A stretch of DNA of 44,010 nt from Lachnospiraceae bacterium (GCA_009774395.1 VSNQ01000021.1:1-44010), one strand, 5' to 3'. Counted from the first letter of the stretch, positions 6,976 to 15,272 are shown. Notes: generated from the sequence alone by a model not told the origin. Made by a program: numbers and translations.

Positions 6976-7818
6976 TTAATGTGTCGTATGCTTACAAATA
7001 GTTGTTGATAGTGTTGTTTTGGATTCTTTAATTGTAAGATGCAATTTTGCAAACAAGTCGTTATACTTTAGCTGTTTTCCCTCGAATTTTGTTGCAGTAA
7101 CATAAAGTGTAAGCGGATATTCTGTTCCTTCATATAGAAAGGGTTCGCCGTTTTGCTTTGTAATATCTGCCGCAATTTTATCTGCGTAAGTGCGTTCTGT
7201 GCTGGCGGTCAGCATACAAAATTCATCTCCGCCAATTCGAAATACAATATCCTCTGTACCTGCTGCCGCATTCATACGTTGCATGGATTCGAGAATTGCC
7301 AAGTCACCAGCTTTTCTGGACACATCATTAATCGGCGTTAGGTTTTTAATATCGCAGCATATAAAGTAGCAGTCCTTTCGTTCCTGAAATAAATCATATA
7401 ATTGGCTGATATCGACGCTTTTTCTCTCCATAATATAATATTCTCCTTCCTGAATCGGTTCCCGAAAACGCGGGTAAAGTTCCCAATATTTCTGCTTGCG
7501 GAAAGCAGAGGGTGTACAGTTCCAAACTTCTTTAAATGCGCGCGTAAACGCTTCATGCGATCCATATCCAAATTCGACCGCAACCGTAAGGACGGAGATA
7601 TCTGGCTGCTCTGTCAGGGATTTTGCGGCAAGCATCATTCTCCGGTATATAACATAGCGGTGCACCGAAGTGGAATAGACATACTGAAACATTTTTTCAA
7701 GAGTTGATTTTGAACAGCAGCAGGCATTTGCAATATCCGTGGTTTTTAGATCGTTTCTTAAATGATCTTCTATAAAGTTCAAGCTGCATACCAGCAAATC
7801 TAAATTCCGCATACGCAT
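6976..7818 (-). CDS. AraC-family regulator fused to a GGDEF-like domain
   Basis: This 280-residue protein joins two domains. Residues 8-110 are an AraC/XylS double helix-turn-helix (TTDIANACCCSKSTLEKMFQ and VAVEFGYGSHEAFTRAFKEV). Residues 130-265 resemble a diguanylate cyclase domain: CDIKNLTPINDVSRKAGDLAI corresponds to the metal/GTP-binding strand and helix, and RIGGDEF (194-200) keeps an intact GGDEF signature. The AraC module is N-terminal, whereas most AraC proteins carry it C-terminally. The usual metal-site Asp-x-Asp context is altered (CDIKNL), so it may bind a nucleotide or c-di-GMP rather than make it. ATG at 7818 lies 20 bp downstream of a 34-bp palindrome that could be its operator. 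The target genes are unknown. Confidence 0.85.
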   Translation of the reverse strand: MRMRNLDLLVCSLNFIEDHLRNDLKTTDIANACCCSKSTLEKMFQYVYSTSVHRYVIYRRMMLAAKSLTEQPDISVLTVAVEFGYGSHEAFTRAFKEVWNCTPSAFRKQKYWELYPRFREPIQEGEYYIMERKSVDISQLYDLFQERKDCYFICCDIKNLTPINDVSRKAGDLAILESMQRMNAAAGTEDIVFRIGGDEFCMLTASTERTYADKIAADITKQNGEPFLYEGTEYPLTLYVTATKFEGKQLKYNDLFAKLHLTIKESKTTLSTTICKHTTH

Positions 7819-7838
7819 ACAAAACCTCCATGCTGCAT

Positions 7839-7872
7839 TATCATTTTATTACGATATCGTAATGAAATGATA
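7839..7872. promoter_or_regulatory. 34-bp near-perfect palindrome, candidate operator
   Basis: The palindrome is centred at 7855/7856 on ACGATATCGT and extends 17 bases each way with one mismatched pair (T7846 against G7865). It lies 21-54 bp upstream of the AraC-GGDEF start, over the likely promoter. It could bind that regulator or another dimeric repressor. It is not followed by a T-run on either side, so a terminator is unlikely. Confidence 0.55.
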
Positions 7873-8118
7873 GCATAGTTATCTGCTGTGGGTTTGATAT
7901 TTTGAATATTTTTGTGATTTTATGAAAGAGCTGCGCATTCAGTTTTCAAAATCTATAGAATTGTCTGTACATATATGATAAAATTAATGATGTTAAGGAA
8001 CTATGCAATAAGGAAAAGTGGTAAACGAAAGATATTCAGTTATTATTAAAAATATTGGAGAATCAAAATAAAATTAAGAATGTTATACATAAAACAATAA
8101 AAGTAAAGGAAATGAAGA

Positions 8119-8379
8119 ATGTCACACAGCAAACAGACAAAGCGAGGCTATTCATTATATATAGAAAAATGGAATTCATCTGCCAAAAAGTATATTAATA
8201 CTTGTGCAATTTGCGGGCATCAAGGTTATAGCCCCGTAATTGAGCAAAGTGATTTTTGGAATGCTATGGCAGAAAACAAAGTAATTTATAAAGAATTAAC
8301 AAGGATATTTCATAAAATGTCATTAGATGAATGGGGGCGTTGTGAAGATTGTGCAAAGGTGCAGGATGTAATGAGATAA
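8119..8379 (+). CDS. Small zinc-ribbon-like protein of unknown function (86 aa)
   Basis: The 86-residue protein starts at ATG 8119, after AAAGGAAATGAAG. Two cysteine pairs, CAIC (about residue 30) and CEDC (about 75), are 45 residues apart and could hold one zinc ion. The middle part (SDFWNAMAENKVIYKELTRIFHKM) is helical. No signal peptide or membrane segment is evident. It precedes the GNAT gene by about 70 bp on the same strand. I do not recognise the family. Confidence 0.65.
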   Translation: MSHSKQTKRGYSLYIEKWNSSAKKYINTCAICGHQGYSPVIEQSDFWNAMAENKVIYKELTRIFHKMSLDEWGRCEDCAKVQDVMR

Positions 8380-8452
8380 AACTATGAATCTAAGAGTACA
8401 TTGAAAAGAATTTCAAATGATTGATTGCCGGTTTGCCAAGGAAGGAGATAAT

Positions 8453-8977
8453 ATGAATATTGAACTTGTTCATTTAACCAATGAATATAAGGAACAGCTA
8501 TTTGAGATGCTGACAGAATGGAAGAATGATATTATTGTAAATCACACAGATATATCGCCGTGGAGAATATGGGAAAGTGATTTTCATGATTTTGATGCCT
8601 ATCGAATAAATCTTGAAACAAAAAAGGACGCGAACAATCATTGGGTTCCAGATACGACTTTATTTTGTCTTGATAAAGATAGAAATATTTTTGTGGGAGC
8701 GGTCAATATTCGTCATTATCTAAATGAGGAGTTATTAAAAACGGGTGGTCATATAGGTGATGGAATCAGACCTAGTGAGAGAAGAAAAGGCTATGCGACA
8801 TCAATGATTGCTTTGGCATTAGAGGAATGTAAAAAACTTGGCATCAAAAAAGTTTTGATATGCTGCAGTAAAGATAATATTGGTTCAGCGAAATCAATTA
8901 TAAATAATGGCGGCGTGTTGGAAAATGAAATAGAAGATAATGGACATATTGAGCAGCGTTATTGGATCTCATTGTAG
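8453..8977 (+). CDS. GNAT-family N-acetyltransferase
   Basis: The protein has 174 residues from ATG 8453, chosen because AAGGAGA lies just upstream. The GNAT acetyl-CoA motif is clear: IGDGIRPSERRKGYATSMIALAL (motif A, pyrophosphate loop RRKGYA), followed by CSKDNIGSAKSIINNGG (motif B). The N-terminal half (about 1-100) is the substrate part and resembles acetyltransferases annotated for small molecules or peptide N-termini; the substrate cannot be assigned. The gene is followed at 33 bp by a response regulator, whose upstream extension overlaps only out of frame. Confidence 0.88.
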   Translation: MNIELVHLTNEYKEQLFEMLTEWKNDIIVNHTDISPWRIWESDFHDFDAYRINLETKKDANNHWVPDTTLFCLDKDRNIFVGAVNIRHYLNEELLKTGGHIGDGIRPSERRKGYATSMIALALEECKKLGIKKVLICCSKDNIGSAKSIINNGGVLENEIEDNGHIEQRYWISL

Positions 8978-9009
8978 TTTTATACTCACGATTAAGAAGG
9001 AAAATAAAA

Positions 9010-9708
9010 ATGACAAAAAAACTCTTAATTATAGAAGATGATATTGCGCTTGCGAATGGTTTATGCCGCGCGCTTGCCACACAGGAGATTACGGCAGAAA
9101 GCTGCGACTCCCTGCGCAAAGCAAGACAAAAACTGGCACAGGAGCAATACGCACTTGTAATTCTTGATATTAACCTTCCTGACGGAAACGGCTTTGATTT
9201 TCTGCCAGAACTAAAACAGGTGCAGAATATACCTGTAATTATGCTGACTGCGAACGATTTGGAAATGGATATTGTTGCGGGATTGGAAGCAGGTGCAGAT
9301 GATTATATTACGAAACCGTTTAGTTTGGCGGTATTGCGGGCGCGGGTAAATACGCAGCTGCGCAAAAACGCATATCCGGCAAAACAGACTGCCATAAGAA
9401 TTAACGGCTATTGCTTTGATTTTGAAAAAATGGAATTTTCCTATGGTGGAAATCTGATAGAATTAAGCAAGACAGAGCAGAAACTGTTATACTATTTAAT
9501 AGAAAATAAGGGAAATACGGTTAGCCGTTCGGCACTAATTGATTATATTTGGACGGACGGAGCAGAATATGTAGACGAGAATGCCCTGTCCGTATCTATG
9601 AAGCGCTTGCGCGATAAACTTTCTGCGCATCGGTATATTAAGACCATATATGGGATTGGGTATATATGGCAGAATCTGGAATTAGAACAGGAAGGAGTAT
9701 TGCATTAA
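9010..9708 (+). CDS. OmpR/PhoB-type response regulator
   Basis: The protein has 232 residues from ATG 9010 (AAGAAGGA upstream). The receiver domain has the acidic pocket EDD (9-11), phospho-acceptor Asp53 in LVILDINLPDG, the conserved Thr in MLTAND and Lys in ITKPF. A winged-helix C-terminal domain (about 130-225) contains LSKTEQKLLYYLIENKGNTV and the RLRDKLSAHRYIKTIYGIGY wing. The kinase gene starts two bases after its stop, so they are one two-component system. With the ABC exporter gene pair following, the set resembles Bce-type antimicrobial-peptide response modules. That is inference from layout. Confidence 0.93.
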   Translation: MTKKLLIIEDDIALANGLCRALATQEITAESCDSLRKARQKLAQEQYALVILDINLPDGNGFDFLPELKQVQNIPVIMLTANDLEMDIVAGLEAGADDYITKPFSLAVLRARVNTQLRKNAYPAKQTAIRINGYCFDFEKMEFSYGGNLIELSKTEQKLLYYLIENKGNTVSRSALIDYIWTDGAEYVDENALSVSMKRLRDKLSAHRYIKTIYGIGYIWQNLELEQEGVLH

Positions 9709-9710
9709 AT

Positions 9711-10655
9711 ATGAAAATAAATGGATTTTCTATTCCGTTTGTACTTATCATAATTTCGCTTTCTATTTTTGTGATACTTTTATACCGCCGCCACACAATT
9801 AAAATTTTAAATTCCCTAAACCGTATGCTTGACCGTGCAATTGAGGGAAATTTTAATGAAACAATATTTGATGAAACACGGTATTCTGCAGTGGAGTGCA
9901 AAATGGGGAAATATTTAAGCGCTTCGCAGATATCGGCGCACAAAGTTGAGGCAGAACGCAATAAGATACGGGCGTTAATTGCTGATATTTCGCATCAGAC
10001 GAAAACGCCAATTTCCAATATTTTACTTTATGGTGAACTCTTAAAGGAACAGAATTTAAGCAGCGACAGCGCCTCCTGTGTGGAAGCAATGAATGAACAG
10101 GCACAGAAACTGCAGTTTCTTATTGCGGCGCTTGTGAAAATGTCGCGCCTTGAAGCAGGCATTATAAAGGTTCATCCCATACAGTCAGATGTAAAGGACA
10201 TGATTGAAAAAATAAGAACACAATATTATCAGATCGCCATAGAAAAGGGACTGGACTTTTTATGCGTAGCTCCACTTATTTCGCCGCAGAGATTGATTGC
10301 GTTTTTTGACGAGAAATGGACAATCGAAGCGATTGGAAATATTGTAGATAATGCGATAAAATATACGAATCAAGGCAGCATAACACTTCGCATAAAACCT
10401 TATGAAATGTTTTGCTGTATCGAAATTGCTGACACAGGGATGGGAATTGCCGAAGAAGAACAGGCGCAGATTTTTGCGCGGTTTTACCGTTCCAAGCGTG
10501 TCAGCCAAAAGAGTGGCGTAGGTATTGGGTTGTATTTAGCACGGGAAATTATTATGGAAGAAGGCGGGTATATTAAGGTGCAGTCAAAGTTAGGAGAAGG
10601 CTCTGTGTTCTCTGTATATCTTCCTGTTCTCTTTCATTATACTGACAACCGTTAA
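9711..10655 (+). CDS. Sensor histidine kinase, single membrane segment, no extracellular domain
   Basis: The protein has 314 residues from ATG 9711, with GAAGGAG upstream inside the response regulator gene. One transmembrane helix (about 8-25, IPFVLIIISLSIFVILLY) leads directly to a HAMP-like linker and a HisKA dimerisation helix with His95 in ISHQTKTP. The HATPase_c domain has Asn214 in IVDNAIKYTN, the G1 box ADTGMGI and G2 box SGVGIGLYLAREI. Having no sensory loop outside the membrane, it probably senses through a partner, as kinases paired with peptide-exporting ABC transporters do. It is coupled with the response regulator; an ABC exporter lies 570 bp downstream. Confidence 0.92.
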   Translation: MKINGFSIPFVLIIISLSIFVILLYRRHTIKILNSLNRMLDRAIEGNFNETIFDETRYSAVECKMGKYLSASQISAHKVEAERNKIRALIADISHQTKTPISNILLYGELLKEQNLSSDSASCVEAMNEQAQKLQFLIAALVKMSRLEAGIIKVHPIQSDVKDMIEKIRTQYYQIAIEKGLDFLCVAPLISPQRLIAFFDEKWTIEAIGNIVDNAIKYTNQGSITLRIKPYEMFCCIEIADTGMGIAEEEQAQIFARFYRSKRVSQKSGVGIGLYLAREIIMEEGGYIKVQSKLGEGSVFSVYLPVLFHYTDNR

Positions 10656-10724
10656 GATTTTCCAATTTCTGCACAGCCCATATTGTATAAGCGGGCAATA
10701 CGTGCTGTACAGAAAGGAAAATCT
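10655..10724. repeat. Dispersed palindromic repeat, copy B (70 bp hairpin)
   Basis: The repeat begins at the last base of the kinase stop codon and forms a nearly complete hairpin. Left arm motifs are AGATTTTCC, TTCTG, CAGCCCATATTG; right arm motifs are CAATACGTGCTG, CAGAA, GGAAAATCT. The loop is about 10 nt. It matches copy A at 6886-6949. It may act as a 3'-end stabiliser or weak terminator; there is no T-run. Confidence 0.75.
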
Positions 10725-10754
10725 AATCGTTCGTGAGTATAGAATATATAAGCA

Positions 10755-11044
10755 TTAAAATGGACTCTCGATCGTTTTCATCATTTCACAGAAGCCATTT
10801 TTTTCGTAAAATCTTATGCCATCCGTATTTTGCTGGAAAACTTGTGTTTGAATAAAATCTGTGCCTTTTCTTTTCCCATATTCTTTACTGGCTTCGTTAA
10901 GAAGCGTTCCAATCCCTTTGTTTCTTTCACATTCTAAAACATCTAAATCTTGAGTTAAAAAAGCTATCACTTCGATAACTTAATACAAAATGTTCTGGTT
11001 GCTATTTTACACTGTCAGTTTCTAATTCAGAATACAAACGCCGT
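10755..11044 (-). pseudogene. Degraded GNAT acetyltransferase gene
   Basis: Minus-strand frames carry two disconnected parts of one GNAT protein. The downstream part (10755-10970, starting at a GTG) holds LECERNKGIGTLLNEASKEYGKRKG and the C-terminal FYEKNGF, the acetyl-CoA loop and closing strand. The upstream part (about 10975-11044) reads EQLRRLYSELETDSVK, then an in-frame TAG, then QPEHFVLSYRSDSFF; this resembles the start of such proteins. The central strands between them are missing and the frame changes. So stop, deletion and frameshift are all visible, and the gene is very probably dead. It is unrelated to its two-component neighbours. Confidence 0.75.
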
Positions 11045-11066
11045 AGCTGCTCAAAAATGACAAAAC

Positions 11067-11084
11067 TGTAAGAATTGTTTTACA
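11067..11084. promoter_or_regulatory. Inverted repeat TGTAA-N8-TTACA upstream of the ABC exporter
   Basis: TGTAA (11067-11071) and TTACA (11080-11084) form a dyad 139 bp before the ATPase start. It could be the binding site of the neighbouring response regulator, by analogy with regulated ABC exporters. No promoter with good boxes could be fixed with confidence. Confidence 0.35.
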
Positions 11085-11222
11085 AATGGAAAGAATATGG
11101 AAAGATTTTTATGATAAGATTGGTACAGTAGAAAAATTTCTAAACAAATTTTCTTTTCCTAAAAAGAAAAAAGTAGTTTTTATTGGATTATAAACAAAAA
11201 CGGACAAAGAATGGAGGCTCAT

Positions 11223-11909
11223 ATGGTGATTTTATCAGCGAAGGGATTAAGGAAGGAATATGGTAGTGGTGAGAGTCTGGTTCGGGCGCTTGACGGTGTA
11301 GATTTTTGTGTGGAACAGGGGGAATTTGTGGCAATTGTGGGTACGAGTGGAAGCGGAAAGTCTACGCTGCTGCATATGCTCGGAGGGCTTGACAGACCTA
11401 CAAGCGGAAGCGTGATAATTGACGGAAAGGATATTTTTGCATTAAAAGATGAAGCACTGACCATCTTTCGGCGTAGAAAAATAGGTTTTGTATTTCAAAA
11501 CTACAATTTGGTTCCGGTGTTAAATGTGTATGAGAATATTGTTTTGCCAATCCAGCTTGATGGGGAAACGCCAGATGAAAAATATATTGGGAGCATTATT
11601 AAAACACTTGGATTAACAAACAAGCTGCAAAACCTTCCTAATAATTTATCGGGGGGACAACAGCAGCGTGTAGCAATTGCAAGGGCGCTTGCAGCGAAGC
11701 CAGCAATTATTCTAGCAGATGAACCAACGGGAAATCTTGACAGCAAAACAAGCCAAGACGTGTTGGGACTTTTAAAAATTTCCAGTCAGAAATTTGCACA
11801 GACAATGGTGATGATTACACATAATGAAGAAATCGCGCAGTTGGCAGATAGAATTGTGCGGATTGAGGATGGGAGCGTAAAAAGTAGCTCTAATGACTTT
11901 TCACTATAG
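11223..11909 (+). CDS. ABC transporter ATP-binding protein (MacB/LolD/BceA type)
   Basis: The protein has 228 residues from ATG 11223. The ATG at 11211 overlaps the ribosome binding site GGAGG and is rejected as the start. It has Walker A GTSGSGKST (40-48), the Q-loop in FVFQNYNLVPVLNVYENI, signature LSGGQQQRVAIARAL, Walker B IILADEPTGNLD and the switch histidine in MITHNEE. FQNYNLVPVLNVYENI is typical of ATPases that partner FtsX-like permeases in export or detoxification of peptides and lipids. The permease follows after 168 bp containing a perfect hairpin, so the two may be made in different amounts. The two-component genes upstream suggest inducible expression. Confidence 0.95.
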   Translation: MVILSAKGLRKEYGSGESLVRALDGVDFCVEQGEFVAIVGTSGSGKSTLLHMLGGLDRPTSGSVIIDGKDIFALKDEALTIFRRRKIGFVFQNYNLVPVLNVYENIVLPIQLDGETPDEKYIGSIIKTLGLTNKLQNLPNNLSGGQQQRVAIARALAAKPAIILADEPTGNLDSKTSQDVLGLLKISSQKFAQTMVMITHNEEIAQLADRIVRIEDGSVKSSSNDFSL

Positions 11910-11942
11910 GATGTAAAGCCAAGAATTACTAAATTTCACGCG

Positions 11943-11968
11943 GGAAGAACGCAGGGCGGCGTTCTTCC
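11943..11968 (+). other. Intercistronic hairpin between exporter ATPase and permease
   Basis: GGAAGAACGC (11943-11952) pairs perfectly with GCGTTCTTCC (11959-11968) around a six-base loop. No T-run follows, so it is more likely a processing or stability element, or an attenuator, than a full terminator. The rest of the gap is G/T-rich. Confidence 0.6.
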
Positions 11969-12077
11969 TATAGAATGGTTTAGGTTGTTGGTTTGTGGTG
12001 ATGTGTGTGGGGTAGAGGGTGTGTTTTTTCAATAAAGAATGGGGTTATGGTTGTTGTATATAGAAACGGGAGGAATT

Positions 12078-14750
12078 ATGAGAGTTTCAAATGGAAATGT
12101 GATTAAAAAGTTAAGTTTTAGGAGTATGCGGGCAGCGAGGGTGCGCAACCGTGTGGCAGTGACAGCGATTGCTTTGACGGCAGTGCTGTTTACAGCGTTA
12201 TTTACGGTTGCATTGTCGTTTGCGTATAGTTTTGAACAGTCGAATTTTAGGCAGGTAGGTGGATATGCGCATGGTGCTTTGAAATATTTGACAAAGGAGC
12301 AGGTAGAGCTGTTTGCGGGCGACTCGCTGATTAAGGCATATGGTTTGCGTATTTTTGTGGGAATGCCGAAGGAGAAGCCGTTTCACAAATCGCACGTGGA
12401 AGTCAGCTACACAGATGCCAATGAAGCACAATGGCTGTTTGCAGTACCAGAGGAAGGGCGGCTTCCCAAGGAAAATACCAACGAAGCGGCAACGGATACA
12501 AGGGTTTTGGAACTTTTGGGAGTAACGCCTAAGCTGGGAACAGAATTTACGATAACATTTGATGTGGACGGCACCAAGACCACACAAACATTTACACTTT
12601 GCGGATGGTGGGAATATGATTCTGTTTCAATTGCAAGTCATGTATTAATACCGAAAAGCCGTGCAGAACAAATTTTTACGGATTTGGGTACAGAGGGGAA
12701 AGATGGAATTACAGGAACATATACAATGGAAATGATGTTTCCAAATTCTATGCATATCGCAGAAAATATCGAAACATTGCTGAGCCGTTACGGGTATCAT
12801 ACAAAGAATGAATTAGGAAAGGAAAACTTTATTGCAACAGGTGTTAACTGGGGCTATATTTCCTCGCAGCTTTTTGTCAATATGGACAGTGGAACGGTTT
12901 TATCGCTTACGGCGGCGCTGCTGTTAATTATTTTTACAGGTTATCTGATTATTTACAATGTATTTAAAATTTCTATATCAAATGATATCCGTTCCTATGG
13001 GCTGCTGAAAACAATCGGAACAACAGCTAGGCAGATACGGCGTATCGTTTGGATGCAGTCAATTGTGCTTTCTTGTATCGGGATTCCGATAGGGTTGGCA
13101 GCAGGTTATGGAATTGGTGTAATTCTAACGCCGATGATATTGGAAACATTTCAGCAGCGGCAGATAGGGCATATTTTGGTGAATCCGTGGATTTTTATTA
13201 TTTCCGCTGTGTTTGCGTTTGCAACGGTGATGATTTCCTGTCGAAAACCAGCGAAAATTGCGGGTAAAGTTACAGCCATTGAAGCATTGCGCTATGTGGA
13301 GAAAAAGATAGAATACAAACAAATATTTAGTATTAAAAGGCGGATAAAGCCAAGGAAATGGGCTTCTCTTGAGTATATGGCATTTGCAAATCTTGGAAGG
13401 GACAGGGGAAAAACGGTAGTTACAATGCTTTCTTTGTCGCTGTCAGTTGTGCTAATGCAGATTACAGTTGTCTTTACGAATGGGTTTGATATGGATAAAT
13501 ATTTAAGAAAGGTAGTTTCTGATTATATTCTGGCAGATGCTTCCTATTTTCAAGTTCAGGCAGGGTTTCGCAGACCAGAAAACGCGTTGCCAGAGGAGGT
13601 AATACAGGAGATAGCCAAGCAGAGGGGCATTGTAAAGGGTGGGTGCACATATGGTCAGACACGGTGGAATATCAGTGAATTTGTTACAGAGGAGGATTTT
13701 CGCAAGGGAAAAATTTCACACTTTGTAGGACTGGGAGAAGAAGAATTGGAGTCATTGCTTTTTATGGCAGAGAGAGAAAACGGGCTTTTGCAGACGGATG
13801 TAAAACTCTATGGTATGGAAGCATTTTGTCTGGAGAAGCTGAAAGTAATTTCTGGTGATATTTCTAAGCTTTTTACGGGTGGAAATTATATTGCAGCGGT
13901 GTATATGCCGGACGATTATGAAAATGTAATTCCAGATAGTAACTGGGCGGAGGTTGGAGATAAGGTAAAACTGCGTTACACAGAAAAGTATGAATTTTAT
14001 AATCCATGGACACAAGAAATTTATCAAGATTCGGACGATTTAACAAATGTTGCATATAAAACACGTTCTATAGAATACCGTGACGCAGAGTACGAAGTTG
14101 CTGCTACGGTTTTATTGCCTTCGAATATGAGTTATCGTTATTATGGAAATGATGAATTTATAATGGGAGCAGAAACTTTTATTAGAGAAACCGGAACGGA
14201 CGGTGTGATGTACTATGCGTTTGATGTGGAAGATGCAGCAAAGGAAAATATGGATGCATTTATCGCAGATTATACACAGAATATTCGCTCAGACTGTGAT
14301 TATGAAAGCAGAGAATCCTATGAAAAACAATTTCAATCGTTGAAAAATACCTTTTTAATTGTAGGAGGCATTCTTGTCTTTATCGTCGGATTGGTCGGTG
14401 TGCTGAATTTTTTTAACGCGATACTTACCGGAATTTATACAAGAATCCATGAATTTGCTGTGCTGCAGTCCGTTGGTATGACAGGAAAGCAGTTAAAGAC
14501 AATGTTGGTAATAGAAGGATTATTTTATGCATTGGGTTCTGTAGCTGTGTCTTTGATCATGAGTATTGTTACAGGCCCATTGGTTGGAAAGGTACTGGGC
14601 AGTATGTTTTGGTTCTTTTCCTACCGATTTACTATAGTACCAATATTGCTGGCGGCACCACTGTTTGCCTTGTTGGGATTTCTGCTGCCGCTGATGACAT
14701 ATCGAACAATGGCGAAAAAGTCGATTGTGGAACGGCTGCGGGAAATATAA
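12078..14750 (+). CDS. FtsX-family ABC transporter permease
   Basis: The protein has 890 residues from ATG 12078, chosen for GGGAGGA directly upstream. It has two FtsX/MacB-type halves. An N-terminal membrane helix (about 22-46) is followed by an extracellular domain (about 50-280) and three helices (about 285-400). A second unit begins with a helix near 455-475, has an extracellular domain to about 765, and three C-terminal helices (about 770-885, with LVGVLNFFNAILTGIYTR). This duplicated form is typical of exporters of antimicrobial peptides or lipoprotein-like substrates. Together with the ATPase it should form the complete transporter. The cargo cannot be read from sequence. Confidence 0.92.
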   Translation: MRVSNGNVIKKLSFRSMRAARVRNRVAVTAIALTAVLFTALFTVALSFAYSFEQSNFRQVGGYAHGALKYLTKEQVELFAGDSLIKAYGLRIFVGMPKEKPFHKSHVEVSYTDANEAQWLFAVPEEGRLPKENTNEAATDTRVLELLGVTPKLGTEFTITFDVDGTKTTQTFTLCGWWEYDSVSIASHVLIPKSRAEQIFTDLGTEGKDGITGTYTMEMMFPNSMHIAENIETLLSRYGYHTKNELGKENFIATGVNWGYISSQLFVNMDSGTVLSLTAALLLIIFTGYLIIYNVFKISISNDIRSYGLLKTIGTTARQIRRIVWMQSIVLSCIGIPIGLAAGYGIGVILTPMILETFQQRQIGHILVNPWIFIISAVFAFATVMISCRKPAKIAGKVTAIEALRYVEKKIEYKQIFSIKRRIKPRKWASLEYMAFANLGRDRGKTVVTMLSLSLSVVLMQITVVFTNGFDMDKYLRKVVSDYILADASYFQVQAGFRRPENALPEEVIQEIAKQRGIVKGGCTYGQTRWNISEFVTEEDFRKGKISHFVGLGEEELESLLFMAERENGLLQTDVKLYGMEAFCLEKLKVISGDISKLFTGGNYIAAVYMPDDYENVIPDSNWAEVGDKVKLRYTEKYEFYNPWTQEIYQDSDDLTNVAYKTRSIEYRDAEYEVAATVLLPSNMSYRYYGNDEFIMGAETFIRETGTDGVMYYAFDVEDAAKENMDAFIADYTQNIRSDCDYESRESYEKQFQSLKNTFLIVGGILVFIVGLVGVLNFFNAILTGIYTRIHEFAVLQSVGMTGKQLKTMLVIEGLFYALGSVAVSLIMSIVTGPLVGKVLGSMFWFFSYRFTIVPILLAAPLFALLGFLLPLMTYRTMAKKSIVERLREI

Positions 14751-14785
14751 AAATTTTCATTTTTAAAAATTTTTACAAAAAATAC

Positions 14786-14814
14786 GTGACAAATTACTTT
14801 AATAGTGATAAAAT
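14786..14814 (+). promoter_or_regulatory. SigA promoter of the 14890 gene
   Basis: GTGACA (14786-14791), 17-bp spacer, TAAAAT (14809-14814). It lies 36 bp after the permease stop and 75 bp before the next start. Confidence 0.6.
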
Positions 14815-14889
14815 CATAAGTGTTGTGCAGATGGGGAGATATATTCTCCCTAAATGCATACAGTTTGATGCGCACAGATGGGAGCACAT

Positions 14890-15249
14890 ATGAGTAATTT
14901 TAAGGAAAGTTTGTACAAGACAAAAAGCTTTTTTTATCAAGTTGGAGAGGATTATTACGCAATAGGAGCTAACACTTTTGCAAAGATTACGGACTCGCCG
15001 GAAGTGGATAATATGGAACTGCTGCAGAATGCATTGAAGAAAAACAACGAGCGGCAGATTATGAAATATTTGGACAAAATTATTAGGATTGCCAATACAT
15101 ATCGAGTAGATGCAAGGGAGCACTATAAGCTTCAGGACAAGTTGTTTCACTTTATTGATGATCTGGAGCACAATAACAGGCAGGCATATGAGGACTTGCA
15201 GCGCCAACTGCTGCTTTTTGATGAACTTGTTGAAAAATATAATAGATAA
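14890..15249 (+). CDS. Helical protein of unknown function (119 aa)
   Basis: The protein has 119 residues from ATG 14890, with GGGAG upstream. It is soluble, charged and mostly helical. The sequence ITDSPEVDNMELLQNALKKNNERQI and the C-terminal ALQ/LLL-rich helix suggest a coiled-coil or helical bundle. No cysteines, signal peptide or membrane segment. It has its own promoter and appears to be a single-gene unit. It is followed by an 8-bp-stem hairpin (CCCTATTT 15273-15280 with AAATAGGG 15286-15293) and then tRNA-Arg. I do not recognise a family. Confidence 0.7.
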   Translation: MSNFKESLYKTKSFFYQVGEDYYAIGANTFAKITDSPEVDNMELLQNALKKNNERQIMKYLDKIIRIANTYRVDAREHYKLQDKLFHFIDDLEHNNRQAYEDLQRQLLLFDELVEKYNR

Positions 15250-15272
15250 AGTATAATAGACAATATATTTTG

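Noticed and set aside
12340..12525. Frames overlapping the permease gene on both strands
   Set aside because: They are shadows of a clearly coding frame with membrane helices and FtsX features.
14760..14785. A/T-only inverted stretch after the permease as a terminator
   Set aside because: The pairing is low-complexity A/T sequence that would arise by chance, and there is no G/C-containing stem.
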